DNA of 64,000 bases from Shewanella intestini (lineage in GTDB: Bacteria > Pseudomonadota > Gammaproteobacteria > Enterobacterales > Shewanellaceae): NCBI RefSeq assembly GCF_018221465.1, contig NZ_JAAIKR010000006.1, positions 1 through 64,000 on the forward strand. Direction: 5' to 3'. Below are positions 7,928-17,528 of the stretch, one piece after another. The stretch's first letter is position 1, and each line of letters begins with the position of its first letter. Under the pieces are notes generated by a model. It saw only the letters and a list, made by a program, of their open reading frames with translations. It was not told the DNA's origin and searched no databases. The position numbers and the translations under genes are program-made.

Positions 7928-8842
7928 ATGTCTGCAACCATACCTAAGTCAATGAGTGGAAAAGTTTGGCTGATGCTCATTGTATTGTCGGTTTTATGGG
8001 GGGGATCTTTCTTTTTCATCGGCGTGGCTGTTAAAGCGCTTCCTGCGCTAACGATTGTCACACTTAGAGTGACTATTGCGGCGATTGCGCTGTGGTTATT
8101 TATTTTGATACTTCGGTTGCAAGTACCTAAAAATCCGCAGGTATGGTTAGCGTTTATTGGCATGGGAATATTGAATAATGTTATTCCCTTTGGGTTGATT
8201 GTTTGGGGACAAACCCATATTGCATCAGGGTTAGCGTCAATATTAAATGCAATGACCCCCATATTTGCCGTGCTAGCTGCGGCATTTTTATTACCGGATG
8301 AAAAACCCTCGCCACTAAAACTCATTGGCGTGTTACTTGGCTTTATCGGGGTTGTTATCATGATTGGGGTGCCAGCGTTGAGTGATTCAGCGCATTTATG
8401 GGCTGAGCTTGCCATTGTCGCAGCAGCAATGTCTTATGCGTTGGCAGGTATTTATGGTAGGCGCTTTACAGCCTTGGGGGTCAATCCGATAATAACAGCG
8501 GCAGGGCAAGTTACCGCTTCAGCAATGGTGTTATTACCCATGGCATTGGTTGTAGACGGTACAAGTAGTTTATTGCTCGCTAATGGTAATACGTGGGGGG
8601 CGATAATCGCACTGGCGGTGGTGTCTACCTCTGTTGCCTATGTATTGTATTTTAAAATATTAGCGTTAGCTGGGGCGACGAATGTGTTACTTGTGACGCT
8701 ATTAGTGCCTGTTTCAGCGGTGTTATTAGGGACCTTTATTTTGGGTGAAACGTTAGGGGTGATCCATCTCATCGGGATGGGATTAATTGCGCTAGGTTTA
8801 TCTGCAATTGACGGCCGCTTATGGAAAAAAAGCACTCAATAG
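7928..8842 (+). CDS. EamA/DMT-family inner-membrane exporter
   Basis: 304 residues, almost wholly hydrophobic, with about ten membrane segments in two similar halves. The first helix carries the typical SVLWGGSFFFIGVAVK start of EamA (drug/metabolite transporter) proteins, and the second half ends with GTFILGETLGVIHLIGMGLI, the usual GExL motif. TAATAAGG lies before the ATG. It is a single-gene unit. The substrate cannot be told; relatives export amino acids, metabolites or drugs. A GC-rich hairpin (8873-8880 with 8890-8897) follows, without a T run. Confidence 0.85.
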   Translation: MSATIPKSMSGKVWLMLIVLSVLWGGSFFFIGVAVKALPALTIVTLRVTIAAIALWLFILILRLQVPKNPQVWLAFIGMGILNNVIPFGLIVWGQTHIASGLASILNAMTPIFAVLAAAFLLPDEKPSPLKLIGVLLGFIGVVIMIGVPALSDSAHLWAELAIVAAAMSYALAGIYGRRFTALGVNPIITAAGQVTASAMVLLPMALVVDGTSSLLLANGNTWGAIIALAVVSTSVAYVLYFKILALAGATNVLLVTLLVPVSAVLLGTFILGETLGVIHLIGMGLIALGLSAIDGRLWKKSTQ

Positions 8843-9037
8843 GCGCGCTGTTCACTTAAATAACTCAAGGCAACTGAGCCGTGAACCATGGCTCAGTGAC
8901 CCACATTACCTGAGCTTTACCAGCGTTAATACGCGCATGATGAGATGCGTTTTGTGGTTGTGTCATGGCATGTGCTAAGTCACTAACTAGGTGTTCAATA
9001 ACAACAAACGCATAGACTTAAGTAAGCGTCCAATTAG

Positions 9038-10249
9038 CTACGCCAGTGGTAATAACAAGGTAATTTTAGTGCCTTTTAGTTTGGCTGACTTCTCAATTTC
9101 TAATCGTCCTTGGTGCCATTCACAAATGGTACTGGCAATGGTTAACCCTAAACCATAACCGTGCTTGGGCTCTTCCCCTTGTTGATACTCAATGGTCACT
9201 TGCTCTGTTTGAGTGGCATTAATCCCAGGACCGTCATCTTCAACGGCAATAGTCACTTGTGTGGCTGAAATTTGCACTGAAATTAATACCTGAGAGTGGG
9301 CATATTTAATCGCATTAGTGAGCACATTTTGCAACGCGCGTTTAATAAAAAAGCCATCAAAATAAAATGAGGTTTGTTGGTTTATCTGCCAAGAAATACT
9401 AATTGGGGTGTCTTTTTGCGATTGCTGAACTATTTGTGCTAATAACGGTGATATATCTTGATATAGCCTTTTAAGGGTCTTTTTTTCGCATTCCAGTTTT
9501 GAAAACTCAAGATATTGGTCGGTCAGTAATTCTATTTCGTCTAACTCTTCAAATAGTGCTTGCTTGGTTTGTTCAATATTATGGGCATTGAGCATATCGG
9601 TATGAAAAAACATGCGTGATAATGGTGTACGAATATCATGGGAAATAGTGCTTGAAAGAAAGCGCTGCAACGCAATGTATTTCAAAATTTGCTGCGACAT
9701 GACCGAAAAACTGGCTGCCAGTGGAAATACATGAGAGGACTTTTTAATGTTTGGCGCAGTATAGTGTTTTTCTCTCGAAAAGTTGGCTGTTGAAAGAGAT
9801 AACAGTTCTAAATCTCGAAATAGCGGCCAGAACCAAAACAGTAGAAATAGCGCAAAACTGCTGTAAAAAATAACGGGTAATAAAATACCTTGTTCTTCAC
9901 CCGCGCTGACGTTAAGCGGGCCAACTTGCATCACCTTACTTGGGTGTTTAGCTAACACTTGGTAGAAGTAGACTTGCTCAAGCCCTTCTTGGAGCTGCAA
10001 TATTTCACCGTTTTGAAGGCGTTGCAGTAAGTTGGCTGGCCAAGCTAAGGCATTAACATCTAATATTTGTACATTATTAATTTGCGGCGAGTCATGATCA
10101 ACATTGATGATTGCTGACATCACCTGCGCCATATCGACGTCATTAGTCGGTTTATTATTGGCGGTTAAAAATATGCTTTCAGTGATAAAGGCGATAGATA
10201 ACAGCGTGAAAATAGTGAGTAAAAATAATCGGATAAACTTCTTTTTCAT
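9038..10249 (-). CDS. Two-component sensor histidine kinase
   Basis: 403 residues. There is an N-terminal membrane segment (about 7-30), a periplasmic stretch of about 90 residues and a second membrane segment (about 122-145). HisKA follows with the phospho-accepting H204 in STISHDIRTPLSR, then the ATPase domain with N box NVLTNAIKYA, G1 VEDDGPGI and G2 GYGLGLTIA. No clear HAMP domain is seen between the second helix and HisKA. AAGGA stands eight bases before the ATG, and the regulator gene ends 10 bases upstream. It is last in a four-gene operon and should phosphorylate the regulator encoded at 10260-10961. The signal is unknown. Confidence 0.9.
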   Translation of the reverse strand: MKKKFIRLFLLTIFTLLSIAFITESIFLTANNKPTNDVDMAQVMSAIINVDHDSPQINNVQILDVNALAWPANLLQRLQNGEILQLQEGLEQVYFYQVLAKHPSKVMQVGPLNVSAGEEQGILLPVIFYSSFALFLLFWFWPLFRDLELLSLSTANFSREKHYTAPNIKKSSHVFPLAASFSVMSQQILKYIALQRFLSSTISHDIRTPLSRMFFHTDMLNAHNIEQTKQALFEELDEIELLTDQYLEFSKLECEKKTLKRLYQDISPLLAQIVQQSQKDTPISISWQINQQTSFYFDGFFIKRALQNVLTNAIKYAHSQVLISVQISATQVTIAVEDDGPGINATQTEQVTIEYQQGEEPKHGYGLGLTIASTICEWHQGRLEIEKSAKLKGTKITLLLPLA

Positions 10250-10259
10250 GGGTTTATCC

Positions 10260-10961
10260 TTAGGTGTTAGTAAATAAGTAGCCTTTACGCCAAATGGTTT
10301 TTATTTGGTAGGTATTATTGGGGATCAAATTAAGCTTCTTTCTGATCCGACTGACCCTACCATCAACAATGCGGTCTTCTCCGTTGTAGTCTCTGCCGAC
10401 CACTTCTTTAAACAAATATTCACGATCTAAAATTTTACCGTTGTTTTCCATTAATATTTTAAAGAGTTCGAACTCTTCGGTGGTGAATTCCACATTGGTA
10501 TTACAAATTTCAACACGTCTTTCGGTAATATTCATATAGCAATCATTAAGTACAATTTCTTGCTGTGGATCAGGGGTGGATTTTACCGATGAAGCACTGC
10601 GCAGCGCGTTATGGATCCGCGCGAGTAATATTTTGGGGCGCACGGGTTTTGAAATGTAGTCGCACGCGCCATATTGCAGGCCTTTTATTTGGTCTTCATC
10701 ATTGGTTTTCGCGGTGAGAAAAATAAACGGAATTGAAATACGATCCTTAATGAAGTTCAGTAAGTCATAACCGCTTTCACCGGGTAAATTAATGTCACTT
10801 AAAATAATGTTGAACGAGTCTTGTTGGTGGCTATTAACAAAGGCTTCAGCTGAATAGAATTTTTTAATCAAAAAGCCATTCTCAATTAAAAACTTTTCAA
10901 TGACGTGTGCCAGTCTAATGTCATCTTCAATAAGCGCTAAGCTGATTTTTTCTGTATTCAT
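10260..10961 (-). CDS. OmpR/PhoB-family response regulator
   Basis: The receiver domain occupies the first 120 residues: acidic pocket EDD, phosphorylation site Asp56 in LSDINLPGESG, the Thr of FLTAKT, and Lys in ISKPVRP. A winged-helix DNA-binding domain follows and ends KTIWRKGYLF, as in OmpR/PhoB regulators. I place the start at 10961 because GGAG lies seven bases before that ATG, and its ATGA overlaps the stop of the DUF3019 gene. An in-frame start at 10973 is possible. Likely targets are its own operon and perhaps the divergent protease (inference). Confidence 0.92.
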   Translation of the reverse strand: MNTEKISLALIEDDIRLAHVIEKFLIENGFLIKKFYSAEAFVNSHQQDSFNIILSDINLPGESGYDLLNFIKDRISIPFIFLTAKTNDEDQIKGLQYGACDYISKPVRPKILLARIHNALRSASSVKSTPDPQQEIVLNDCYMNITERRVEICNTNVEFTTEEFELFKILMENNGKILDREYLFKEVVGRDYNGEDRIVDGRVSRIRKKLNLIPNNTYQIKTIWRKGYLFTNT

Positions 10962-11350
10962 AAGATGCTCCATGAGTGACGACGTTTGCGGGGGTTTCTC
11001 GGCACACTGTCGGTAACAATTCTAAAGGTCAGCGTAGAGAGTAAGCGCTGGTTTTGGGGATTGATAATAAAAATTTTCTTGGTACGCATGGCTTTTAAAC
11101 TAAAAGCCTGTTGCCCGCTAAGTTCGCCATTACTGCAAAACTCAGGTTCGTTTTTATCTTCTATTTTTATGCAAAAATGGGTGGCATCAGGTGTTTGCCA
11201 TTCAACAATGACATCTGACTCACAATGTCCATCTTGGGAGTAACAATTATTCGGGGTAATTTTCCACGCCGTTCCCGGCGCGTCAGCAAAAGACTTTTTA
11301 GTGTGTAATGTAATGATTAACAGACAGAAAAAGATCTTTAATGCGCTCAT
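10958..11350 (-). CDS. DUF3019-family periplasmic protein
   Basis: 130 residues with a signal peptide ending near SFADA. Four cysteines in the mature part (NCYSQDGHC, HFCIKI, EFCSNG) suggest two disulfides. The pattern of a short beta-rich domain with WxxxPxxC at the start and IEWQTP-like strands fits DUF3019, which I recall lying beside MipA/OmpV proteins and two-component genes in Shewanella and Pseudoalteromonas; its function is unknown. Its start overlaps the MipA stop by one base (TAATG) and its stop overlaps the regulator start (ATGA), so the genes are translationally coupled. A sensing or chaperone role for the neighbouring outer-membrane protein is a guess. Confidence 0.75.
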   Translation of the reverse strand: MSALKIFFCLLIITLHTKKSFADAPGTAWKITPNNCYSQDGHCESDVIVEWQTPDATHFCIKIEDKNEPEFCSNGELSGQQAFSLKAMRTKKIFIINPQNQRLLSTLTFRIVTDSVPRNPRKRRHSWSIL

Positions 11351-12273
11351 TAGTATCCCTCAATATGTCCAGAAATACCGATGAAGTAAACGCTTCGATA
11401 ACCGTCTTTAACCAAAAGACTGTTTTCAATTTCGCTGTGTAATTGCTCAAAACTGTATTGCATAACTAGGCTGAAATTTTTAGTCAGGGCGTACTGGGTA
11501 GATACTTTTATATGATGGTTAATAGCCCGCTCGCCTTGGTACTTAAGCTCATGTTCGGGAAAGTCAAACTCATTATAGCCATAGTAATAATCCACAATGT
11601 CATCGCTTAAATAGGTAAGGCCTGTCGACACGCTAAGACTCAAAGCGTCAAGTTGTTGGTAATAGGTAATATTGGTTTCAAATTGCTGACCATGGTGCAC
11701 CGCGGTGACATCGGTTAAGGCACTCAAGGATAAGGTCCAATTGGGGTGAAGGTAATAGTCAATTGACACTCCAGCTAAGTATGAAAGATGTCTTTCAACG
11801 TCATTGGGTGGACTGGTTATTTCAGGTGTGGTTTCGGGAAGCATCCCTCCGGGTAATAACGGGAATAACCTTGTGTTTTCTGATAATAAAAACGGCGTAA
11901 TATCACGGTCTTGAAAGTAAAGGCCGTCTTGGTTGAGCTCTGAAACGATATCAAAGGCAAATTGTTGGTTTTCAAACAGGGTATAACCCAGAGACAAATT
12001 TTCGATATAAAAATTGTCAGCATAAAAATAAAACGCGGGTAATAGATTAAAACTATCACGGTCGCCTTGGTGCAAGGGGTTGGTGTATTCACCGTGTCCA
12101 AGGCCAATACCCAGCGCCCAACTGTCCGCAAATACACAATGGTAAGTGCAGTTTGAGTCCTCTGAGGCTTGTGTTTGTTGATGAAAAAATACCATCAATA
12201 ACAACAGAAAAATTAATACAGCGTGTTTCAAAATGACAGTACAGCTCAATCGGGTTGTTAACAAACAATACAT
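11350..12273 (-). CDS. MipA/OmpV-family outer-membrane protein
   Basis: 307 residues with a hydrophobic signal segment (about 15-36, cleavage near TQASE). The mature part alternates polar and hydrophobic residues as in a beta-barrel, has WALGIGLGHGEYTNPLHQGD near the start and ends FIGISGHIEGY. These are the usual features of MipA/OmpV proteins, which are outer-membrane barrels or scaffolds. It is first in the operon with the DUF3019 gene, the regulator and the kinase. Its promoter lies in the 188-base gap to the divergent S8 protease. Co-regulation by the downstream two-component system is plausible but unproven. Confidence 0.82.
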   Translation of the reverse strand: MYCLLTTRLSCTVILKHAVLIFLLLLMVFFHQQTQASEDSNCTYHCVFADSWALGIGLGHGEYTNPLHQGDRDSFNLLPAFYFYADNFYIENLSLGYTLFENQQFAFDIVSELNQDGLYFQDRDITPFLLSENTRLFPLLPGGMLPETTPEITSPPNDVERHLSYLAGVSIDYYLHPNWTLSLSALTDVTAVHHGQQFETNITYYQQLDALSLSVSTGLTYLSDDIVDYYYGYNEFDFPEHELKYQGERAINHHIKVSTQYALTKNFSLVMQYSFEQLHSEIENSLLVKDGYRSVYFIGISGHIEGY

Positions 12274-12461
12274 AAAATGTTAATAGTTGTTAAATTAACT
12301 GTGTCATTTGATACAAATTTACACATTTATTTTTAAAGGCTTAAGTAAGGCTCTGGCACATTTTTGTACAATTACAAGCTTACTTATAACTTGCTGGTAA
12401 CATATCTTTAACAGTCTCATAGGAATTTTCATCAGAGAATTTAATCGTAACGGAGACGACA
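12274..12461. promoter_or_regulatory. Divergent promoter region, MipA operon / S8 protease
   Basis: 188 AT-rich bases between divergent starts. TGTTAATAGTTGTTAAATTAA near 12278-12298 contains the direct repeat TGTTAA, spaced by about one helical turn. That is the sort of site OmpR-type regulators use, so it may be the operator of the adjacent two-component system (inference). No exact -10 or -35 could be set. Confidence 0.35.
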
Positions 12462-15400
12462 ATGAAAATAAAAACAGTCACTTTTTCTGTTTTGGCCGCA
12501 ATATATACCGCCGGAGTAGGCGCGGCCTATTCCACCCAAAAGGCAGATAATTTATCTCAAGCACCTTTACAGCAATTGCAATTAAGTTATGAAGAGTTAC
12601 AAAAGCTTAATGAGCAATCTAAAAAACAAACCACAGCCAGTGGTAATTTATTAAAAAGAGCGAATCAAAAGAATGTCCATTTAACCACGGCGACAAAAGC
12701 CGATAAGTTCACGTTTGAACAAGGGCTTGAAGGGACACACACTTATATTGTGCAATTAGCTGATGCCGCCGTGACCACCTACAACGGTGGCATTGAAGGG
12801 TATCAAGCCACGTCAATACGTGCCAATGCGGGCCAAGTTAAGTTATTTAACTCGACCAATGACAATAACATTGCTGCATATAAAAAACTGCTGTTAGACA
12901 AACAACAAAGCTTTGTTGATGTTGCTCGAGTACAGGGCATTAACCTTGAACTGCGCCAACAGTACACCACAGCCATTAACGGTTTCAGTACGAACCTCAC
13001 TCAACAGCAAGCACAATTATTGTCGACAATGCCGCAAGTGTTGAACGTTAAGCGTTCTGGTATTTATGAACTGCATACTGATATTGGCCCGCAAATTATT
13101 GGTGCGGATCAAATTTGGACCGGTAACTCAGCGCAAGCCAGCTCGTTTAAAGGTGAAGGTATTTTAGTTGGGGTTATCGACACCGGTATTAACTCTGACC
13201 ACCCATCATTTCAAAGCGTGGGTGACGACGGTTATGCTCACATAAACCCGTTTGGGGAAGGCGTGTATGTGGGTGATTGTGCCATTGAAGAATTTGCCGA
13301 CATGTGTAATGACAAGCTCGTTGGTATCCGCAGTTATGACGTGATAACCGACGTGTACAGTGCGCCTGAGTTCCAAGGTGAGTTTTGGAATGAGTGGGAT
13401 ATACCAGTACAAATTAGGCCTGCCAATGGTGAAGATTACAACGGCCATGGCTCGCACACCGCGGGGACGACAGTGGGTAACGTATTACATAACGTCCCAC
13501 ACATGTTGCCACAAATTGGTGACGGCGACGGCACTGAAACTGGGTTGATAATGGGAACCGTTTCAGGTGTTGCACCACATGCGAACTTAATTTCTTACCA
13601 AGCATGTTATCCGGGTAATCAGGGTGATGCTTATTCAGGTTGTCCTGGTGAAGCGCTAATTTCAGCGATTGAAGATGCCATAGAAGATGGCGTAGATGTC
13701 ATTAACTTCTCTATTGGCGGTAGTGAAAGCTTTCCATGGAATGACCCATTTGAGCTGGCCTTTTTATCTGCACGTGAAGCGGGGATTGTTGTTTCAGCCT
13801 CAGCAGGTAACAGCGGGACTGACGGTTACAACGAATTTATGTCATCGGCCGACCATACTTCTCCTTGGTTATTAACCGTAGGTGCTACCACCACTGGGCG
13901 CACGGTCAATGTTACGGGTAAAGAGCTCACTGACTTATCAGGTGGCGATACGACGTTGTATCCTAATTGGCAATCAGCAGGTATCTCTGCTGGTGTCAGC
14001 GGTAATATTGTATTGGCTGAAAACTATGGCGATAAATTATGTGAAATGCCATTTGCTGCCGACACCTTTACCGCGGATCAAATTGTTGTGTGTGAACGCG
14101 GTAATATTGCCCGCATAGAAAAAGCCAACAATGTTGCCGCTGGTGGCGCAGGGGGCTTTGTGCTTTATAACACCCAATGGAATGACACCTTAGATAACGA
14201 TGTTTATGTCATTCCTGGTGTCCATATTGACTACAATGCGCAATACAGCTTAATTCCTTGGCTGCAATCAGGCACTGGTCATATGGCGACAATTACCGCC
14301 AGTACCGTATCTAAAGACATTGACCCGACACAGCAAGACCAACTTGCCGATTTTTCTTCACGTGGACCAAGCCTTACCAATCCAGAGCATTTAATTCCGT
14401 CAATTTCCGCACCTGGTGTTGATATCTATGCGGCTAATGCTGATGAGCACCCATTTTCAGTGGTGAATTTGTCGAGCAAATATGCCAGCTTGTCAGGCAC
14501 GTCAATGGCCGCTCCGCATGTTGCGGGTGCAGCTGCATTAATTAAGCAAGCTCGTCCAGATTGGACAGCAAGTGAAATTCAATCAGCAATCATGATGACA
14601 GCGCATACCGACGTGACCACCATGTCAGGTCAAGATGCAGGCATTTACCGTGCAGGTTCTGGGCGTATTAATGCATTAGCCGCCATTGATGCAGGTTTAT
14701 TGATGGATGAAACTGCAGACAACTTTATGTTGGCCAACCCGAATAATGGCGGCACAGTTAGAGCGTTAAACTTACCAGAAATGGTTAACTTTGACTGTAA
14801 ACAAACCTGTAGTTGGGTACGTACATTTAAAGCCACACACGATGGTACATGGGCGGTTGAAACTGAAACCGGGGAATACTCTGTTGAGCTAAAAGCCACG
14901 CCAGCCACATTTAGTCTTAAAAAAGGCGATAAAGTGTCAGTGGTGTTTGAAGCTAAGATTTTAGACTCACAAACAGCATCAAACAATTCAGAAGCCGAAG
15001 TTCACGCCAAAGTGATGATTAACGAAGTCGGTAACTTAAGTGCAGCAAGCTTCATACCTGTGGCGATTAAATATAACCACGGTACATTGCCAGAACGTGT
15101 AAAAATGATGGCTCATCGCAATAACGACAGTGCAATGGTAAAAGGCTTGTCTGCGCCTTCATTTAATCAGTTAACGGTTAATTCTTATGCGCCAACAAAA
15201 GCGACGATGCATGAAGTTATCTTGCCGCAAGATGTTAACGAGGTCTCACCGTTTTACGACGGTCTGTTAGATGAATCTACCCAGACTCTTTGGGTTGATG
15301 TGCCAGCAAATACCACCCGCTTTATTACTGAGGTATTGTCACGCGACGAGTCAACGGCAGAAGTCGATTGGCAACGTGGTGACCTTGATATGATTATTGG

Positions 15401-17438
15401 TATTGATGCCAATGAGGATGGTCAAGTGCAAATGGACGAAGCGATTTGTTTTTCATACAGCAGCACATTTAGCGACTATTGTAATATTAACCATCCAAAT
15501 GAAGGTAAATACTGGGTGGTATTACATAACTGGAAATCATGGAGTGAATGGGACGAGTATGCTCGCCCAACCGACACGTATACTGTTGCGAGCGCCGTGG
15601 TTTCCAATGATCTTGCAACAGATGTCGTGGTAACCGGCCCACAAAGCCACGATGGTGTAAATGCATTTGATTTAAATATCGAATGGAATAAAGACATGGT
15701 AAAAGGTGACTTATTCTACGGTGCATTTGATCTTGGTGCTGATGAGCTAAACCCAGGAAATTTAGGACTAGTACCTTACCGTTTAATGCGTGATATTGAT
15801 GAAGTGCATTTGCACACCAGCCAAACACAGGCAAAAGCGGGTGATGTAATTGATGTTGAAGTGTCTGTTAACCATAATAATACCGGTACAGACAGAGAGT
15901 TTGCGTTATCGACAATGGTGCCCGCTGGGCTAACTATTTTAGCTGAAACCGTTAACTTATCATCATCAACGATGCAAGATGTCACCGTGACTGATAGAGA
16001 AATTACAGTGGTAGGGACACAGCACGACACCTCAAGTGTTGCCCCCCAATACCTATTATCTACCAGCCTTGATGACATGATGTGTAAAACCCCCAGTTTT
16101 GGTATTGCCGATCATGATGGCGGTTATTTAGATTTACAAACCAAAGCCGACTTCTTACCTAGTTGGGGCGGTATTTGGGATGAAAATCTAACACTGCAAT
16201 TGAGCAGCCTGTTTGATGATGACACCACCTATTCAATGTATAACAACACGGAATATAACGCCTATCCAAGCATTACCATTAGTCCGCAAGGTTACTTGCA
16301 GTTTGATGAATTGCCGCTGTTTTTCCCATTTCACTTACCTTTCCCAATGGGAACGTTTCCAGACACGATGATCGCACCGTTATGGAAAGGGGTATTCTTT
16401 GGCGCAAGTTTTGGTACACCTTATGAGCCAAACCAATGGGAACCTGAGTTAAATGCAGGTATTACCTTTGCTTATACTCAAGATAAGCAAATGATCATTG
16501 AGTGGGATAATGTTCGCTCGCAAATGATTGATTATGATTGGTTTACCGGTACAAACATTATCAATAATATGGATGATCGTTATGACTTCCAAACCATTAT
16601 TAACTTCAATGATTATCAATATGGCGAAGGCCAATATGAAATCATCATGGCCTATGACAACCTAGACATGGCAGGGGAAACCCAAGGGACGATTGGTGTA
16701 CATGGTTTCTCTGGTGTTCGTTCAACTTATCAACCAATTGAAGGTTATAAAGGAACGCAGTTCGCTTTTGATGATATCGACCAAAAACTGTCAAATGACT
16801 TAGTGGTTTGTTACGACTACGTTGGCCCAGAAATGAGCCAAATGAAGTTAACTTTCCAAGCCCGTGTTGACAATAACTCAGCAGGTAATGCGCTTGAAAT
16901 GAGCGTGAATAGCCAAGTTGACGGTATTGAAGACATGCAAATGGCGCAAAGCATTACAGTGGCAGGCAACTTAACTTTAGGTGATTTCAAAGACTATACC
17001 ATCGATGAAAACACCCAATTAGCGGATGTTGTTGTGGCATATTCTGATGCCAATAATAGTGTTAACACCATTACTGTTACAGGTGAGAACATCACTTCAG
17101 AAGTCAACAGCCACACGCCAGGTTCTACCTTTACGGTAACGCCTGCGGCTAACTTCTATGGTGAAACCGAAGTCACAGTTACGGTTTATGACACTGCTAG
17201 TCCAACTGATATGGTGTCTAAATCGTTTATGTTGACCGTGATCTCTGATGGTGTCGAGCTAGGTTGTACTGATCCGGCAGCAACAAACTACGATGAAAAT
17301 GCAAATCAAGACAGTGGCGACTGTACTTATCCTGCAGATGATGCTGAAGAAGAAAGCTCAAATGACAGTGGTGGTGCGGTTCACTGGATATTTGCCTTGT
17401 TTATCCTAATGGCAATCAACAGAAGAAAACGCGCGTAA
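12462..17438 (+). CDS. Secreted S8 (subtilisin-like) protease with GlyGly-CTERM-like tail
   Basis: 1,658 residues. A signal peptide is followed by an I9-type propeptide (TYIVQLADAA near 90). The subtilase core carries the triad Asp240 (VGVIDTGIN), His329 (NGHGSHTAGT) and Ser681 (GTSMAAPHVAG). A protease-associated domain (about 500-600) sits between His and Ser and explains their wide spacing. Long beta-rich C-terminal domains follow, then a short GCTDPAATNYDENAN module. The end has SGG, a hydrophobic helix and NRRKRA, the pattern of GlyGly-CTERM proteins processed by rhombosortase in Shewanella and Vibrio. It probably degrades protein outside the cell. It is divergent from the MipA operon and has its own terminator. 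Confidence 0.93.
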   Translation: MKIKTVTFSVLAAIYTAGVGAAYSTQKADNLSQAPLQQLQLSYEELQKLNEQSKKQTTASGNLLKRANQKNVHLTTATKADKFTFEQGLEGTHTYIVQLADAAVTTYNGGIEGYQATSIRANAGQVKLFNSTNDNNIAAYKKLLLDKQQSFVDVARVQGINLELRQQYTTAINGFSTNLTQQQAQLLSTMPQVLNVKRSGIYELHTDIGPQIIGADQIWTGNSAQASSFKGEGILVGVIDTGINSDHPSFQSVGDDGYAHINPFGEGVYVGDCAIEEFADMCNDKLVGIRSYDVITDVYSAPEFQGEFWNEWDIPVQIRPANGEDYNGHGSHTAGTTVGNVLHNVPHMLPQIGDGDGTETGLIMGTVSGVAPHANLISYQACYPGNQGDAYSGCPGEALISAIEDAIEDGVDVINFSIGGSESFPWNDPFELAFLSAREAGIVVSASAGNSGTDGYNEFMSSADHTSPWLLTVGATTTGRTVNVTGKELTDLSGGDTTLYPNWQSAGISAGVSGNIVLAENYGDKLCEMPFAADTFTADQIVVCERGNIARIEKANNVAAGGAGGFVLYNTQWNDTLDNDVYVIPGVHIDYNAQYSLIPWLQSGTGHMATITASTVSKDIDPTQQDQLADFSSRGPSLTNPEHLIPSISAPGVDIYAANADEHPFSVVNLSSKYASLSGTSMAAPHVAGAAALIKQARPDWTASEIQSAIMMTAHTDVTTMSGQDAGIYRAGSGRINALAAIDAGLLMDETADNFMLANPNNGGTVRALNLPEMVNFDCKQTCSWVRTFKATHDGTWAVETETGEYSVELKATPATFSLKKGDKVSVVFEAKILDSQTASNNSEAEVHAKVMINEVGNLSAASFIPVAIKYNHGTLPERVKMMAHRNNDSAMVKGLSAPSFNQLTVNSYAPTKATMHEVILPQDVNEVSPFYDGLLDESTQTLWVDVPANTTRFITEVLSRDESTAEVDWQRGDLDMIIGIDANEDGQVQMDEAICFSYSSTFSDYCNINHPNEGKYWVVLHNWKSWSEWDEYARPTDTYTVASAVVSNDLATDVVVTGPQSHDGVNAFDLNIEWNKDMVKGDLFYGAFDLGADELNPGNLGLVPYRLMRDIDEVHLHTSQTQAKAGDVIDVEVSVNHNNTGTDREFALSTMVPAGLTILAETVNLSSSTMQDVTVTDREITVVGTQHDTSSVAPQYLLSTSLDDMMCKTPSFGIADHDGGYLDLQTKADFLPSWGGIWDENLTLQLSSLFDDDTTYSMYNNTEYNAYPSITISPQGYLQFDELPLFFPFHLPFPMGTFPDTMIAPLWKGVFFGASFGTPYEPNQWEPELNAGITFAYTQDKQMIIEWDNVRSQMIDYDWFTGTNIINNMDDRYDFQTIINFNDYQYGEGQYEIIMAYDNLDMAGETQGTIGVHGFSGVRSTYQPIEGYKGTQFAFDDIDQKLSNDLVVCYDYVGPEMSQMKLTFQARVDNNSAGNALEMSVNSQVDGIEDMQMAQSITVAGNLTLGDFKDYTIDENTQLADVVVAYSDANNSVNTITVTGENITSEVNSHTPGSTFTVTPAANFYGETEVTVTVYDTASPTDMVSKSFMLTVISDGVELGCTDPAATNYDENANQDSGDCTYPADDAEEESSNDSGGAVHWIFALFILMAINRRKRA

Positions 17439-17468
17439 TTTATTGCTTTAGCCAATAAAATTAACTGC

Positions 17469-17506
17469 AAAAGCCACTGATACGTTAGGGTATCAGTGGC
17501 TTTTTT
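17469..17506. terminator. Terminator after S8 protease
   Basis: A perfect 15-bp stem AAAAGCCACTGATAC / GTATCAGTGGCTTTT with a six-base loop, followed by T. It lies between convergent genes and can serve the PL6 gene from the other side because the stem base is A/T on both strands. Confidence 0.92.
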
Positions 17507-17528
17507 ATTGGCTGATTATTATTGCAAG

